A DNA stretch of 64,000 nucleotides from Paenibacillus humicola (GTDB taxonomy: Bacteria > Bacillota > Bacilli > Paenibacillales > Paenibacillaceae), in NCBI RefSeq assembly GCF_028826105.1, contig NZ_JAQGPL010000001.1:2506501-2570500 (forward strand). Direction: 5' to 3'. Below the pieces are notes generated by a model. The model saw only the letters and a list, made by a program, of their open reading frames with translations, searched no databases and had not been told where the DNA came from. Positions 44,913-53,452 of the stretch are shown one piece after another. Positions within the stretch are counted from its first letter, which is position 1; every line of letters starts with the position of its first letter. The position numbers and the translations under genes were made by a program.

Positions 44913-45743
44913 ATGATCAAAGGATTGACCCGGGCCGGACTCGGCTGGACAGGGAGCGATGAAGAGCTGATCCGCAAGGCGGCGGAATACGGCTTCGGCG
45001 CGGTCGATACCGACGCGAAAGCGCTGATCGGCGCTTTGGGCGCCGAAGGGGCTTCCGGTCTGCTGGCGGAGACCGGCGTTGCGATCGGCGCGATCAACCT
45101 GCCGGTGGAATGGCGCAGGACGGACGCCGATTTCCGGCAGGGGCTGCCTGCCCTCGCCGAATCGGCGGCTGCGGCCGCCTCGCTTGGCTGTACGCGCTGC
45201 ATCACGTGGATCATGCCTTCCACGGATTTGCCGGCCGCCCCGCTGATGGCGCAGGCGGTATACCGGTTCCGCGTATGCGCGGAAATACTCGGCGCGTACG
45301 GGCTGCGGCTGGGGCTCGAATTCGTCGGCCCGCATCATGCCCGCACGGCGAGGAAAAATCCGTTTATTTGGACCGCCGAGGAAACGCTCGAGCTGATCGC
45401 CGCGATCGGGCTGCCGAACGTCGGCATGCTGATCGACAGCTATCACTGCCATACGACCGGCTTCGGTCCGGAACGGCTCGAACGTCTGAGCGGGGAACAA
45501 ATCGTGCACGTCCACATTAACGACGCCAGGGATTTACCCGTCGAAGAACTGAGGGACAACGACCGGCTTTATATCGGCGAGGGCGTGATCGACCTGAAGG
45601 GGTTCCTGCAGGCGTTGAAAAAAACCGGCTACGACGGTCCCGTCGCGCAGGAGGTGCTGACGCCGCAGCCGCCTTCGGATTCTACGGACGAGCTGCTGAA
45701 GCGAACGAAGGCCGGGTTCGACCGGCTGTTTGCGGAATTATAA
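44913..45743 (+). CDS. Xylose-isomerase-like TIM barrel (sugar-phosphate isomerase/epimerase family)
   Basis: 276 residues of the AP-endonuclease-2-like TIM-barrel fold. Metal-ligand motifs are present: LGLEFVGPHH (Glu), GMLIDSYHCH (Asp and His), VHINDARD, and VAQEVL near the C-terminus. ATG 44913 follows GGAGG. With the preceding Gfo/Idh enzyme it forms the usual inositol- or 3-keto-sugar-type pair (dehydrogenase plus isomerase/dehydratase). The reaction is not predictable from sequence. Confidence 0.9.
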   Translation: MIKGLTRAGLGWTGSDEELIRKAAEYGFGAVDTDAKALIGALGAEGASGLLAETGVAIGAINLPVEWRRTDADFRQGLPALAESAAAAASLGCTRCITWIMPSTDLPAAPLMAQAVYRFRVCAEILGAYGLRLGLEFVGPHHARTARKNPFIWTAEETLELIAAIGLPNVGMLIDSYHCHTTGFGPERLERLSGEQIVHVHINDARDLPVEELRDNDRLYIGEGVIDLKGFLQALKKTGYDGPVAQEVLTPQPPSDSTDELLKRTKAGFDRLFAEL

Positions 45744-45765
45744 CGCGATAAAAGGCGATACATTC

Positions 45766-45794
45766 AGACCTGATCGGGCGATCAGGTCTTTTTG
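45766..45794 (+). terminator. Terminator of the third importer operon
   Basis: AGACCTGATC-GGGC-GATCAGGTCT is a perfect 10-bp stem followed by TTTTG. Confidence 0.92.
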
Positions 45795-45839
45795 TCTGTC
45801 TTGGGCCTGCCGGCGAAGCGTCAGGCCGTTTGCCACAGG

Positions 45840-45891
45840 TTGGAAATCGATGGGCAGCCTTGTATAATGATGAATTAGGCGATTCATTATT
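45840..45891 (+). promoter_or_regulatory. Promoter and operator-like repeat of the MATE gene
   Basis: TTGGAA (45840-45845) and a consensus TATAAT (45863-45868) are 17 bp apart. The inverted repeat AATGATGAAT-N6-ATTCATTATT (45866-45891, one mismatch) overlaps the -10 and start of transcription, a position that would block RNA polymerase if bound. Confidence 0.7.
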
Positions 45892-45949
45892 GGAAATGGT
45901 TGCGGCCTTCATCGGAGCAGCATAGCGCTATCATAGGAGGAATTAAATC

Positions 45950-47341
45950 ATGGAACCAAAAGCCAAGAGCCGGCCTGTTCTGACGGAAGGGCCGATCGCC
46001 AAGACGCTCTTCCTGTTTTCCCTGCCCATCCTGTTCGGAAACGTGCTGCAGTCGCTTAACGGATCGATCAACTCGATCTGGGTCGGCCAATTTTTGGGGG
46101 AAACCGCGCTTGCCGCGACATCGAACGCGAATATCATCATGTTCTTCCTGCTCAGCCTGATCTTCGGCATCTCGATGGCGGCCGTCATTCTCGTCGGGCA
46201 AAATTTAGGCGCGCAGAAGGTCGAAGAAGCCAAACGCGTCGTCGGCACGAGCGTCGTGTTCTTCGCCATCACGTCCGTGATCGTCGGCGCGGCCGGCGTT
46301 ATTTTCTCCCCGCATATTCTGGATTTGCTGAATACGCCGCCCGACGCGAAGCCGTTTGCCGTCACGTATACGCAAATTATTTTTGCCGGTATTCCGTTCA
46401 TGTTCGGCTACAACCTGGTTATGGCCGTCCTGCGCGGCTCGGGCGACGCCAAGACGCCGTTTTATTTCCTGCTGTTTTCGGCGGGGCTGGACGTGCTGCT
46501 GAATCCGCTGCTCATTACGGGCTTCGGGCCGTTTCCGAAGCTCGGCATCGGCGGGTCGGCCACGGCGACGTTTTTCGCGCAGTTCGTCAGCTTCTTCGCA
46601 CTGCTCGTCTACTTGTATATGAAAAAATATTTTCTTCGCATCACAAAACAGGATCTTCACCTGCTTCGGCTCAATTGGCCGCTCGTCGGCATTCTGATCC
46701 GCAAAGGACTGCCTATGGGGCTCAACATGGTCGTCGTCTCGGTCAGCAACCTGGTGCTGATCCATATTGTGAACGCTTTCGGCTCCGAATCGACCGCGGC
46801 CTTCGGAGTGGCGAACCAAATTTCCAGCTACGTGCAGATGCCGGCCATGGCCGTCGGCGGGGCGGTGACATCGATCGCGGCGCAAAACATCGGGGCGGGA
46901 AAATGGGACCGGGTCAGCCGCGTCACCTGGACGGGAGTCGGCTTCAATATTTTGCTGACGGGGCTGCTTGTCCTCCTCCTGCACCTGTTCAACCGCGAGG
47001 CGCTCGGCCTGTTTCTGCCGATTCACGGCATGGCGATCGAGCTTGGCATCCACATTAACAATATCACGCTTTGGTCGTTTATTATTTTCGGCATCTTCAA
47101 CGTGGTGGCGGGCGTCGTCCGTTCGTCCGGGGCGGTCATCGTGCCGCTCATCGTATCGTTCATCGCGCTGCTCGTCATCCGCATCCCGCTTGCCTCGTAT
47201 TTCGGCAGCCGTTTCGGGTTCGATATGATCTGGTGGAGCTTCCCGATCAGCTTTGCCATCGCCGCCGCGCTGAACGTGCTTTATTATTTGTACGGCGGCT
47301 GGCGCAAAACGCGCATGATGGAAGCGATGAACCGGGCTTAA
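45950..47341 (+). CDS. MATE family multidrug exporter
   Basis: 463 residues with about 12 membrane segments in two homologous halves. The N-terminus LTEGPIAKTLFLFSLPILFGN and NSIWVGQFLGE, and the second half IRKGLPMGLNMVVVSVSNL then AFGVANQISSYVQMPAMAV, mark the MATE family (Na+ or H+ antiporters exporting cationic drugs). It is a single gene behind a clear promoter. Its stop codon overlaps the stop of the convergent gene by three bases. Confidence 0.95.
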   Translation: MEPKAKSRPVLTEGPIAKTLFLFSLPILFGNVLQSLNGSINSIWVGQFLGETALAATSNANIIMFFLLSLIFGISMAAVILVGQNLGAQKVEEAKRVVGTSVVFFAITSVIVGAAGVIFSPHILDLLNTPPDAKPFAVTYTQIIFAGIPFMFGYNLVMAVLRGSGDAKTPFYFLLFSAGLDVLLNPLLITGFGPFPKLGIGGSATATFFAQFVSFFALLVYLYMKKYFLRITKQDLHLLRLNWPLVGILIRKGLPMGLNMVVVSVSNLVLIHIVNAFGSESTAAFGVANQISSYVQMPAMAVGGAVTSIAAQNIGAGKWDRVSRVTWTGVGFNILLTGLLVLLLHLFNREALGLFLPIHGMAIELGIHINNITLWSFIIFGIFNVVAGVVRSSGAVIVPLIVSFIALLVIRIPLASYFGSRFGFDMIWWSFPISFAIAAALNVLYYLYGGWRKTRMMEAMNRA

Positions 47342-48309
47342 ACGGTGCGATGGTAATAATCCGCAATCAGCCGGTCCATGACGCGGCTTGTCCTGGCGCC
47401 TGAAACGCCGGTGCTGGGACATTCTCCGCGGCCGAGCAGCTGATCGACGATCGTTTGAATAAGCGGCTGCTGAATATGCTCCGGATGATCGATCCGAAAT
47501 TCCCGGACACCCTGCTGCGTTTCGACTACGACCGGCCGGTTATCGAACGTGCTGAACGTTATTTTTCCTTCCGTGCCGACGATTTCGTTCCGGTCCGCAT
47601 GGGTGTACGACGAGAAGCACCACGTTCCCGTCCCGTATATGCCCGACTCGAACTGAAAGGCTCCCGTCACGATATCCTCCGCTTTATAGCATCCGCCTTG
47701 ATTGGCCGCGAAGCCCCGTGCTTCGGCGATCGGCCCCAGCAGCTCGTCGAGCAGGTCCAGCGTGTGGCTCGCGACGTCCAGAAAGAGGCCGCCGCCTGAA
47801 ATGTCCGGCTGTACCCGCCAGGAGTCCGCCGCTGCCGGCCTTCCCAGCTGGACGGTCGTGACGAAACGGACGTCGCCGATCACTCCGCCTTCAAGCAGCT
47901 CTTTCACTTTGCGGAAACGCGGCAGCGCCCGCCGGTAGTACGCGACAAACAGCGGTACGCCGGCTTGCCGGCACGCTTCGATCATGTCCTCGCATTCGGC
48001 GGCGTTCATCGCCATCGGCTTTTCCACGTAAACGGGTTTGCCCGCCCGTGCCGCCATCAGCGTATATTCCTTATGAAAAGCCGGGGGAGTGGCGATATAA
48101 ACGGCATCCACACCGGGATCGTCGATCAGGTGCTGCGCGTCGCTGTACCAATTCGGGACGCCGTGCCTCCTGGCATAGTCTTCGGCGAGTGCCGCGTTTC
48201 GGCGCATGACGGCTGCCAAACGGGAGCCGTTTGCTTTCCGGAATCCCGGGCCGCTCTTCACCTCCGTTACATCGCCGCAGCCGATTATGCCCCATCTTAC
48301 CGTTTGCAT
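47338..48309 (-). CDS. Gfo/Idh/MocA family oxidoreductase
   Basis: 323 residues from ATG 48309 (AAAGGATGG upstream with suitable spacing); the frame is open a further 24 codons. NAD-binding motif IIGCGDV, conserved VYVEKPMAMN and the GGLFLDVASHTLDLLDEL motif are intact. The C-terminus runs into the MATE gene stop without a spacer. It is divergent from an AraC regulator, which may control it. The substrate is unknown. Confidence 0.92.
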   Translation of the reverse strand: MQTVRWGIIGCGDVTEVKSGPGFRKANGSRLAAVMRRNAALAEDYARRHGVPNWYSDAQHLIDDPGVDAVYIATPPAFHKEYTLMAARAGKPVYVEKPMAMNAAECEDMIEACRQAGVPLFVAYYRRALPRFRKVKELLEGGVIGDVRFVTTVQLGRPAAADSWRVQPDISGGGLFLDVASHTLDLLDELLGPIAEARGFAANQGGCYKAEDIVTGAFQFESGIYGTGTWCFSSYTHADRNEIVGTEGKITFSTFDNRPVVVETQQGVREFRIDHPEHIQQPLIQTIVDQLLGRGECPSTGVSGARTSRVMDRLIADYYHRTV

Positions 48310-48447
48310 GTGATCCATCCTTTCGCGTTCGGTTGCTCGACCGATTTTCTCTACTATAACGATTCCCGCTGTATCCTTCAATCCGGTTTTCCGCTAGACT
48401 GAACCTAATCCGCAACGATTTTTTCCAAAGAGAGGAGAAGGGCCGGC

Positions 48448-49320
48448 ATGCATCTTGGGACGGACCCTCTTGGACAGCTTCGGTTTCGGCTGAGCGGCAG
48501 CTGCGGCAAAGCGCGGTGCGAGCCGGGCTGGGATTGGCGCGCGCCTGCGCTCGCCGACTACGATTTGTGGTACGTGGTGTCGGGCAGAGGCACGATGCTG
48601 GCCGGCGGCCGGCGCTTCGGCCTGGCCAAAGGCAGCTGCTTTCTTCTCAGGCCCGGAGACAAGCCGATCGCGGAACAGGATCCGGCCGATCGCCTGACCG
48701 TCATGTATATTCATTTTGAAGCGCTGCAGGACGGCCGGCTTTATAAGGAGCGTCTTCCGATCGCGCGTTATACCGAGGTGGACGAGCCGGTCTGGTTCGA
48801 AAGCCTGCTGAACCGGATGCTGGTCTGCAGCGAGCTGGCCGACGATTTGGCGGCGGGGGAGTTCGACGGCCTGCTTCGGCTCGCCCTCTTCGCGCTTATG
48901 CGGCAGCAGGCCCAGTACGGGGAGACCGGCGACCTTTCGGCCAAACAGCGCCGGACGGTAGCGAAGGTGTGCGCGGCGATCCGCGGCAGCGCGGCCGGAA
49001 ATATGACCGTTGCCGATGCCGCCGAGCTGTCCGGCCTGTCGGCCGAATATTTGAGCCGGCTGTTCAAGAACGTGACCGGGGGTTCGCTTCAAGCTTATCT
49101 GACCAAAACAAGAATGGAACGGGCGATGCTCCTGTTGACGGAAACGTCCATGAACGTCTCGCAAATCGCCGATGCGCTGGGGTATGCAAACGTCTTTGGA
49201 TTCAGCCGCCAGTTCAAGCGTTATTTCGGCGAACCGCCTTCGCACTGCCAATTCCGGAGCGTCGCCGCCCGTCCTCACGGCCGCGCCCGGCGGGATGAGC
49301 CCGTATCGGGAAAAGGATAA
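48448..49320 (+). CDS. AraC family transcriptional regulator with cupin-like sensor
   Basis: 290 residues. An N-terminal cupin-type sugar-binding half (YDLWYVVSGRGTMLAGGRRF, about residues 30-60) precedes the C-terminal AraC domain: DAAELSGLSAEYLSRLFKNV and QIADALGYANVFGFSRQFKR, then GEPPS. No membrane segment. It is divergent from the Gfo/Idh gene and upstream of the dioxygenase, so it may regulate either. Confidence 0.93.
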   Translation: MHLGTDPLGQLRFRLSGSCGKARCEPGWDWRAPALADYDLWYVVSGRGTMLAGGRRFGLAKGSCFLLRPGDKPIAEQDPADRLTVMYIHFEALQDGRLYKERLPIARYTEVDEPVWFESLLNRMLVCSELADDLAAGEFDGLLRLALFALMRQQAQYGETGDLSAKQRRTVAKVCAAIRGSAAGNMTVADAAELSGLSAEYLSRLFKNVTGGSLQAYLTKTRMERAMLLLTETSMNVSQIADALGYANVFGFSRQFKRYFGEPPSHCQFRSVAARPHGRARRDEPVSGKG

Positions 49321-49394
49321 AAATTGTGTTCCTTCGGTCATGTTCCGCCGCCCCTCCGAAATGGTACGATATCGGCAAAAGGAGGGATTGCCGG

Positions 49395-50270
49395 ATGAAT
49401 ACCGAGCAGCCGGACCGGACGCTGTATGCGTACCGGACGGCCGAAGAGGCGGAACTGGCGGAAACGGTCGCCCGCACGCTTTACCGGTACGACCGTGTGG
49501 AGGACGAACGCATTGCTTCTCTGCGGGAGCTGACGGAAGCGCATGTGAAACGCTTTTGGGAGCGCGGCTATCTCGTTATCGAGCAGGCGCTGTCGGATGA
49601 TGAGGTCGAAAGCGCGATCGAAGCGGTCATGGACATTATTCACGGCCGCTCGGCAGGCTCCCGCATCCAGTTTGTCCGGCCGGAGCACGAGCTTGGCAGC
49701 GATTGGGAACGCGAGCTGGCCGTCCGCAAACTGAGCGAATTTATCGATCACGAGCCGCGGCTGGCGGCAGTCGCCGCCAAGGAATCGATTCTGTCGGCGA
49801 TGGGCAGGCTCTTCGGCGAACCGGTCAAAATCGTGCAGGATCAGGCCATTCTGAAGCCGCCGTCCGGCGGAGCGGAGAAGCCGTGGCACCAGGACATGGC
49901 CTACGGCAACCTGGCTTACGACCGTCCGGTCATCGGCGCCTGGTTCGCACTCGACGAAGCCGGGCTGGACAACGGGTGCATGCATGTCATTCCTTATTCT
50001 CACCGTGACGGAGCCGTTCCGCATTATGCTGTCCGGGACTGGCAGCTGTGCGATACGGCGGTTCGCCTCGAACGCGACGTGGCCGTTCCGCTAAAGCCGG
50101 GCGGCGTGCTGTTGTTTTCGGGGCTGCTGCATCACGGGACGCCGCCGAACTTTACCGATAAACGGCGGAGATCGGTTCAAATCCATTACGCGCCGCAGTC
50201 GGCGGAAAAGCTTAAGCCCGGCGAATACAAGCGCATGTTCACCAACGCCATGTCCCGCGCGGAATGCTGA
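49395..50270 (+). CDS. Phytanoyl-CoA dioxygenase family protein
   Basis: 291-residue iron/2-oxoglutarate dioxygenase. The iron triad is His165 and Asp167 (WHQDMAYG) plus His246 or His247 (GLLHHGTPPN); an arginine for 2-oxoglutarate lies in RRRSVQIHY. ATG 49395 follows AAGGAGG; the frame is open 69 bases upstream. Members hydroxylate diverse small molecules. It is followed by a D-2-hydroxyacid dehydrogenase, possibly acting on the hydroxylated product. Confidence 0.9.
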   Translation: MNTEQPDRTLYAYRTAEEAELAETVARTLYRYDRVEDERIASLRELTEAHVKRFWERGYLVIEQALSDDEVESAIEAVMDIIHGRSAGSRIQFVRPEHELGSDWERELAVRKLSEFIDHEPRLAAVAAKESILSAMGRLFGEPVKIVQDQAILKPPSGGAEKPWHQDMAYGNLAYDRPVIGAWFALDEAGLDNGCMHVIPYSHRDGAVPHYAVRDWQLCDTAVRLERDVAVPLKPGGVLLFSGLLHHGTPPNFTDKRRRSVQIHYAPQSAEKLKPGEYKRMFTNAMSRAEC

Positions 50271-50371
50271 AAGCGGATGATATCCCCGATTTTCCCGGCT
50301 TCTGGAAGCTTGGCAAACGCCCGCTCCTGTGCGATTATAAATTTATATCCAATTGGGAAGGGGAATGACGG

Positions 50372-51331
50372 GTGAAAATACGGTGTGCCGTGCTTGACGA
50401 TTATCAGCAGGTCGCTTTGACGATGGCGGATTGGTCCGCCGTAGCGGACCGCGTTGAAGTGAACGTGTTTCACGAACATTTCGATGACGAGGATGCGCTT
50501 GTCGCCGCAATCGAAGATTGCGAGATCGTCGTTATTATGCGGGAAAGAACTCCATTCCGCAGTCCGCTGCTGAAGCGGCTGCCCAATTTGAAGCTGCTCA
50601 TTACGACGGGCATGCGAAACGCGTCAGTCGACGTGGCTGCAGCGGCGGAGCGGGGCGTCGCCGTATGCGGCACGGGCGGGGGAGGAAACGGCACGGCCGA
50701 GCTGACCTGGGCGCTTATTCTCGGCTTGGCGAGAAAGCTCGTTCCGGAGAATGAAGCGCTGCGTACCGGCGGGAAGTGGCAGAGCACGGTTGGCGTCGAT
50801 TTGATCGGCAAACGGCTCGGGCTGATCGGGCTCGGCAACATCGGAAGCAGCGTTGCCCGGGTCGGGCAGGCGTTCGGCATGGAGGTTGCGGCGTGGAGCC
50901 CCAATCTGACCGCTGAGCGGGCTGCAGCCGTTGGCGTGACGCTGGCGGGCTCGAAGGAAGAGCTGCTGGAGAGCAGCGATTTCGTCTCGATTCATATCGT
51001 GCTGAGCGAACGGACGCGCGGACTGCTCGGCGCAAAGGAGCTCGGCTTCATGCGGCCGACCTCTTTTCTCATCAATACGTCACGCGGGCCGATCGTCGAC
51101 CGGGACGCGCTGCTGGATGTGCTTCGGAACGGTAAGATCGCCGGAGCGGGGCTCGACGTGTACGAGACGGAGCCTCTGCCGGCGGAAGACCCGCTCCGTT
51201 CGCTGCCGAATGTGCTGGCAACGCCCCATATCGGGTACGTGACGGAAGCGGCGTACCGCGGATTCTACCGCGATATCGTCCGGGACATTGAAGCTTATTT
51301 GGACGGCGCTCCCATCAACCTGCTCCGGTAA
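50372..51331 (+). CDS. D-2-hydroxyacid dehydrogenase family protein
   Basis: 319 residues. NAD-binding motif GLGNIGSSVARVG, then the catalytic Arg in NTSRGPIVD, Glu in YETEPLPAED and His in TPHIGYVTE. The overall layout is that of glyoxylate/hydroxypyruvate reductases and phosphoglycerate dehydrogenase. The GTG start follows AAGGGGAATGACGG. It shares a strand and short gap with the dioxygenase upstream. Confidence 0.93.
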   Translation: MKIRCAVLDDYQQVALTMADWSAVADRVEVNVFHEHFDDEDALVAAIEDCEIVVIMRERTPFRSPLLKRLPNLKLLITTGMRNASVDVAAAAERGVAVCGTGGGGNGTAELTWALILGLARKLVPENEALRTGGKWQSTVGVDLIGKRLGLIGLGNIGSSVARVGQAFGMEVAAWSPNLTAERAAAVGVTLAGSKEELLESSDFVSIHIVLSERTRGLLGAKELGFMRPTSFLINTSRGPIVDRDALLDVLRNGKIAGAGLDVYETEPLPAEDPLRSLPNVLATPHIGYVTEAAYRGFYRDIVRDIEAYLDGAPINLLR

Positions 51332-51332
51332 C

Positions 51333-51428
51333 CGGTTCGATTTACAGGATGAGGAGAAGCTGGCCCGTGCATATGCCCAAATCGAAGGGCGCACGCACCA
51401 ACACCTGAATGTCGAGCGCGAGAAATAG
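51333..51428 (+). pseudogene. Orphan C-terminal remnant
   Basis: Reading 51333-51428 gives RFDLQDEEKLARAYAQI, then EGRTHQHLNVEREK and TAG. It has no start codon and runs from the end of the dehydrogenase. Its composition looks like a real helical C-terminus, so it is probably the tail of a deleted gene. No parent family was recognised. Confidence 0.35.
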
Positions 51429-51709
51429 GTGCCGCTCTTCAACGTTCGGCCGCAACAACGAAGCAGGCTGCCATCGGGCGGCCTGCTTTATGCATGGCGG
51501 CAAAACGCAATGTTAGCGGCGGCCTGCCGAACGCGAGTCTTCCAACCGATTGTGAAATCGCAAGAAAACTCCAGAAAAAGTAATTTTGTTCTAGCGGCAC
51601 ATCCCCTCGTGCGAGTATAATTAATGCTTGCAGCGGCGGTGCGGAACTTATTTCTGCGGTACCTTCGACGCTCGACGATAGAGAGAGAATAACCGGATAG
51701 GAGAACTGA
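51429..51709. other. Gene-poor gap before the Bcr-type exporter
   Basis: Together with the remnant above, 378 bp between the dehydrogenase and the exporter hold no intact gene. The gap contains the hairpin listed next and a consensus TATAAT at 51616-51621 without a good -35 box, which may be the exporter promoter. Confidence 0.5.
51461..51490 (+). terminator. Probable terminator
   Basis: AAGCAGGCTGCC-ATCG-GGCGGCCTGCTT is a 12-bp stem with one G-T pair and a tetraloop, followed by only a short TTTA. Efficient folding, weak T-run. Confidence 0.65.
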
Positions 51710-52936
51710 TTGACGATGCAAAAACGAACTTCTCATTTACGCTTTGCGCTTCTTCTCGGCGCATTTTCCGCGCTCGGTCCGCTGACGATCGATATGTACC
51801 TGCCTTCGTTTCCGCAAATTACGGAAGCGTTCGGCACGAAAGCTTCGCTCGTGCAGCTCAGCCTGACCGCCTGCCTGCTGGGTCTCGCCTGCGGACAAAT
51901 TATAATGGGCGCGTTGAGCGACGTGCACGGAAGACGGAGGCCGCTCATTATTGCGCTTGTCTTCTATTTGACCGCGTCGTTCTGCTGTGCGGTCGCGCCG
52001 AATATCGGGTTGTTTATTGCCGCGCGGTTTATACAGGGATTTGCCGCCGCAGCCGGCATCGTCATCTCCCGCGCCATTGTCCGGGATGTGTTCAGCGGCC
52101 ACGAACTGACCCGATTTTTCTCGCTGCTGATGCTGGTCAACAACGCGGTGCCGCTGCTTGCTCCCGTTGCCGGCGGGGGAATCATCTCGTTTACGACGTG
52201 GGTCGGCGTGTTTATCGTGCTGGGTGTCGTCGGCGTGCTGCTGGCCATGCTGGCAACGTGGGGACTGACCGAATCGCTGCCGGCGGAGAAGCGGACGCCG
52301 AGCAACCTCGGTCAGCTGCTGCGCAATTTCGGCTCGCTGCTGCGCGATCGTCAATTTACCGGGTATGCGCTGGCGCAGGGGCTCATGATCGGAGGCGTTT
52401 TCGCCTACGTATCGGGCACGCCGTTCATTTATCAGAACATATACGGCGTTTCGCCTCAGCTGTTCTCCATCCTGTTCGGGACGAACGGCATCAGCCTCAT
52501 CATCGGCTCGCAGCTCGTCGGGCGTCTGGTTCATATCGTTACCGAACGCCGTTTTGTCATCATCGGTCTCACACTGGCCGGTCTGTCGAGCGGCGGCGTT
52601 CTGATCTGGGTTTCGTTCAAGGGACCGCTCGCGGGGCTGGTTGCGCTGCTGTTTCTGTTCGTTTCTTCCATCGGCATCACGGCAACGTCGTCGTTCTCGC
52701 TGGCGATGGAGTCCCAGAGCCATATTGCGGGAAGCGCGTCCGCCCTCCTCGGCGTCATTCCTTTTATACTGGGCGCCATCGTATCGCCGCTCGTCGGGAT
52801 TGCGGGGGAAGATACGGCCGTGCCGATGGGCGTCATCATCTTTATGACGAGCTCGCTTGCGCTGCTGGCGTATTTCGGATTGGTGAGAAAAAGAACGAAG
52901 CGGGAGCGGAAGGAAGAAATAACGGTCATGTCCTGA
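51710..52936 (+). CDS. Bcr/CflA family multidrug exporter (MFS)
   Basis: 408 residues with 12 membrane segments. The Bcr/CflA signature near the N-terminus reads LGPLTIDMYLPSFPQI, with GALSDVHGRRRPLI as the MFS loop 2-3 motif. Bcr relatives export bicyclomycin, sulfonamides or cysteine. TTG 51710 has the better spacing from AGGAGA; ATG 51716 is the alternative. Single gene with its own terminator. Confidence 0.94.
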   Translation: MTMQKRTSHLRFALLLGAFSALGPLTIDMYLPSFPQITEAFGTKASLVQLSLTACLLGLACGQIIMGALSDVHGRRRPLIIALVFYLTASFCCAVAPNIGLFIAARFIQGFAAAAGIVISRAIVRDVFSGHELTRFFSLLMLVNNAVPLLAPVAGGGIISFTTWVGVFIVLGVVGVLLAMLATWGLTESLPAEKRTPSNLGQLLRNFGSLLRDRQFTGYALAQGLMIGGVFAYVSGTPFIYQNIYGVSPQLFSILFGTNGISLIIGSQLVGRLVHIVTERRFVIIGLTLAGLSSGGVLIWVSFKGPLAGLVALLFLFVSSIGITATSSFSLAMESQSHIAGSASALLGVIPFILGAIVSPLVGIAGEDTAVPMGVIIFMTSSLALLAYFGLVRKRTKRERKEEITVMS

Positions 52937-52953
52937 ACCGGCGTACACACAAT

Positions 52954-52988
52954 AAACCCCGTAACGGAAACGCCGTTACGGGGTTTTT
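52954..52988 (+). terminator. Terminator after the Bcr-type exporter
   Basis: AAACCCCGTAACGG and CCGTTACGGGGTTT form a 14-bp stem with a 5-base loop and a T-run. Confidence 0.95.
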
Positions 52989-53022
52989 CAGCCGCCCGGG
53001 CGAACCTTCGCCAGCTGCGGCA

Positions 53023-53229
53023 TTATCGGAAGAACAGGAACCAAATGACGACTATCCAGAACGGGGTCACGATCAGCGCGCCGTTAAACAATCCGAATCG
53101 AAAATTTCGTTCCTCCTGCTTCAGCGCGTCGGTTTCCGTTTCGGGCTTTTCGGCTTCGAAAGCGGGATGCAGCCTGGCGCTTGCCGGCAAACCGGTTTCG
53201 AGGCCGGATTTTCGCTGGATGATTTTCAT
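53023..53229 (-). CDS. Small membrane protein of unknown function
   Basis: 68 residues. A charged N-terminal half rich in Glu, Lys and Arg (residues 1-46) is followed by one C-terminal membrane segment ending in PFWIVVIWFLFFR. AGAAGGG lies eight bases before the ATG, supporting translation. It is probably tail-anchored with the charged part in the cytoplasm. No family recognised. Confidence 0.65.
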   Translation of the reverse strand: MKIIQRKSGLETGLPASARLHPAFEAEKPETETDALKQEERNFRFGLFNGALIVTPFWIVVIWFLFFR

Positions 53230-53452
53230 GAAAGCATCCCTTCTTTCCTGTTGTCTTCATCGAAAATAGAACTTTTGCTATGGAGTATGGTCTGATTATT
53301 TAGTCGCTGTTTTATATATCGGCAATACTTTGGTAGGAGTTTATACCCTATTTCTATATTTCTGAAGACATAGAAGGCAGCTTTGTGACCTAGTTGTGAT
53401 ACGATAATATTCAAGGTAGAAGCAAAGCAGTCCAATCACCGAACGGGAAGGA

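Noticed and set aside
53270..53452. Additional small gene before the second aldo/keto reductase
   Set aside because: Only short unsupported frames without ribosome sites; AT-rich promoter-like DNA.
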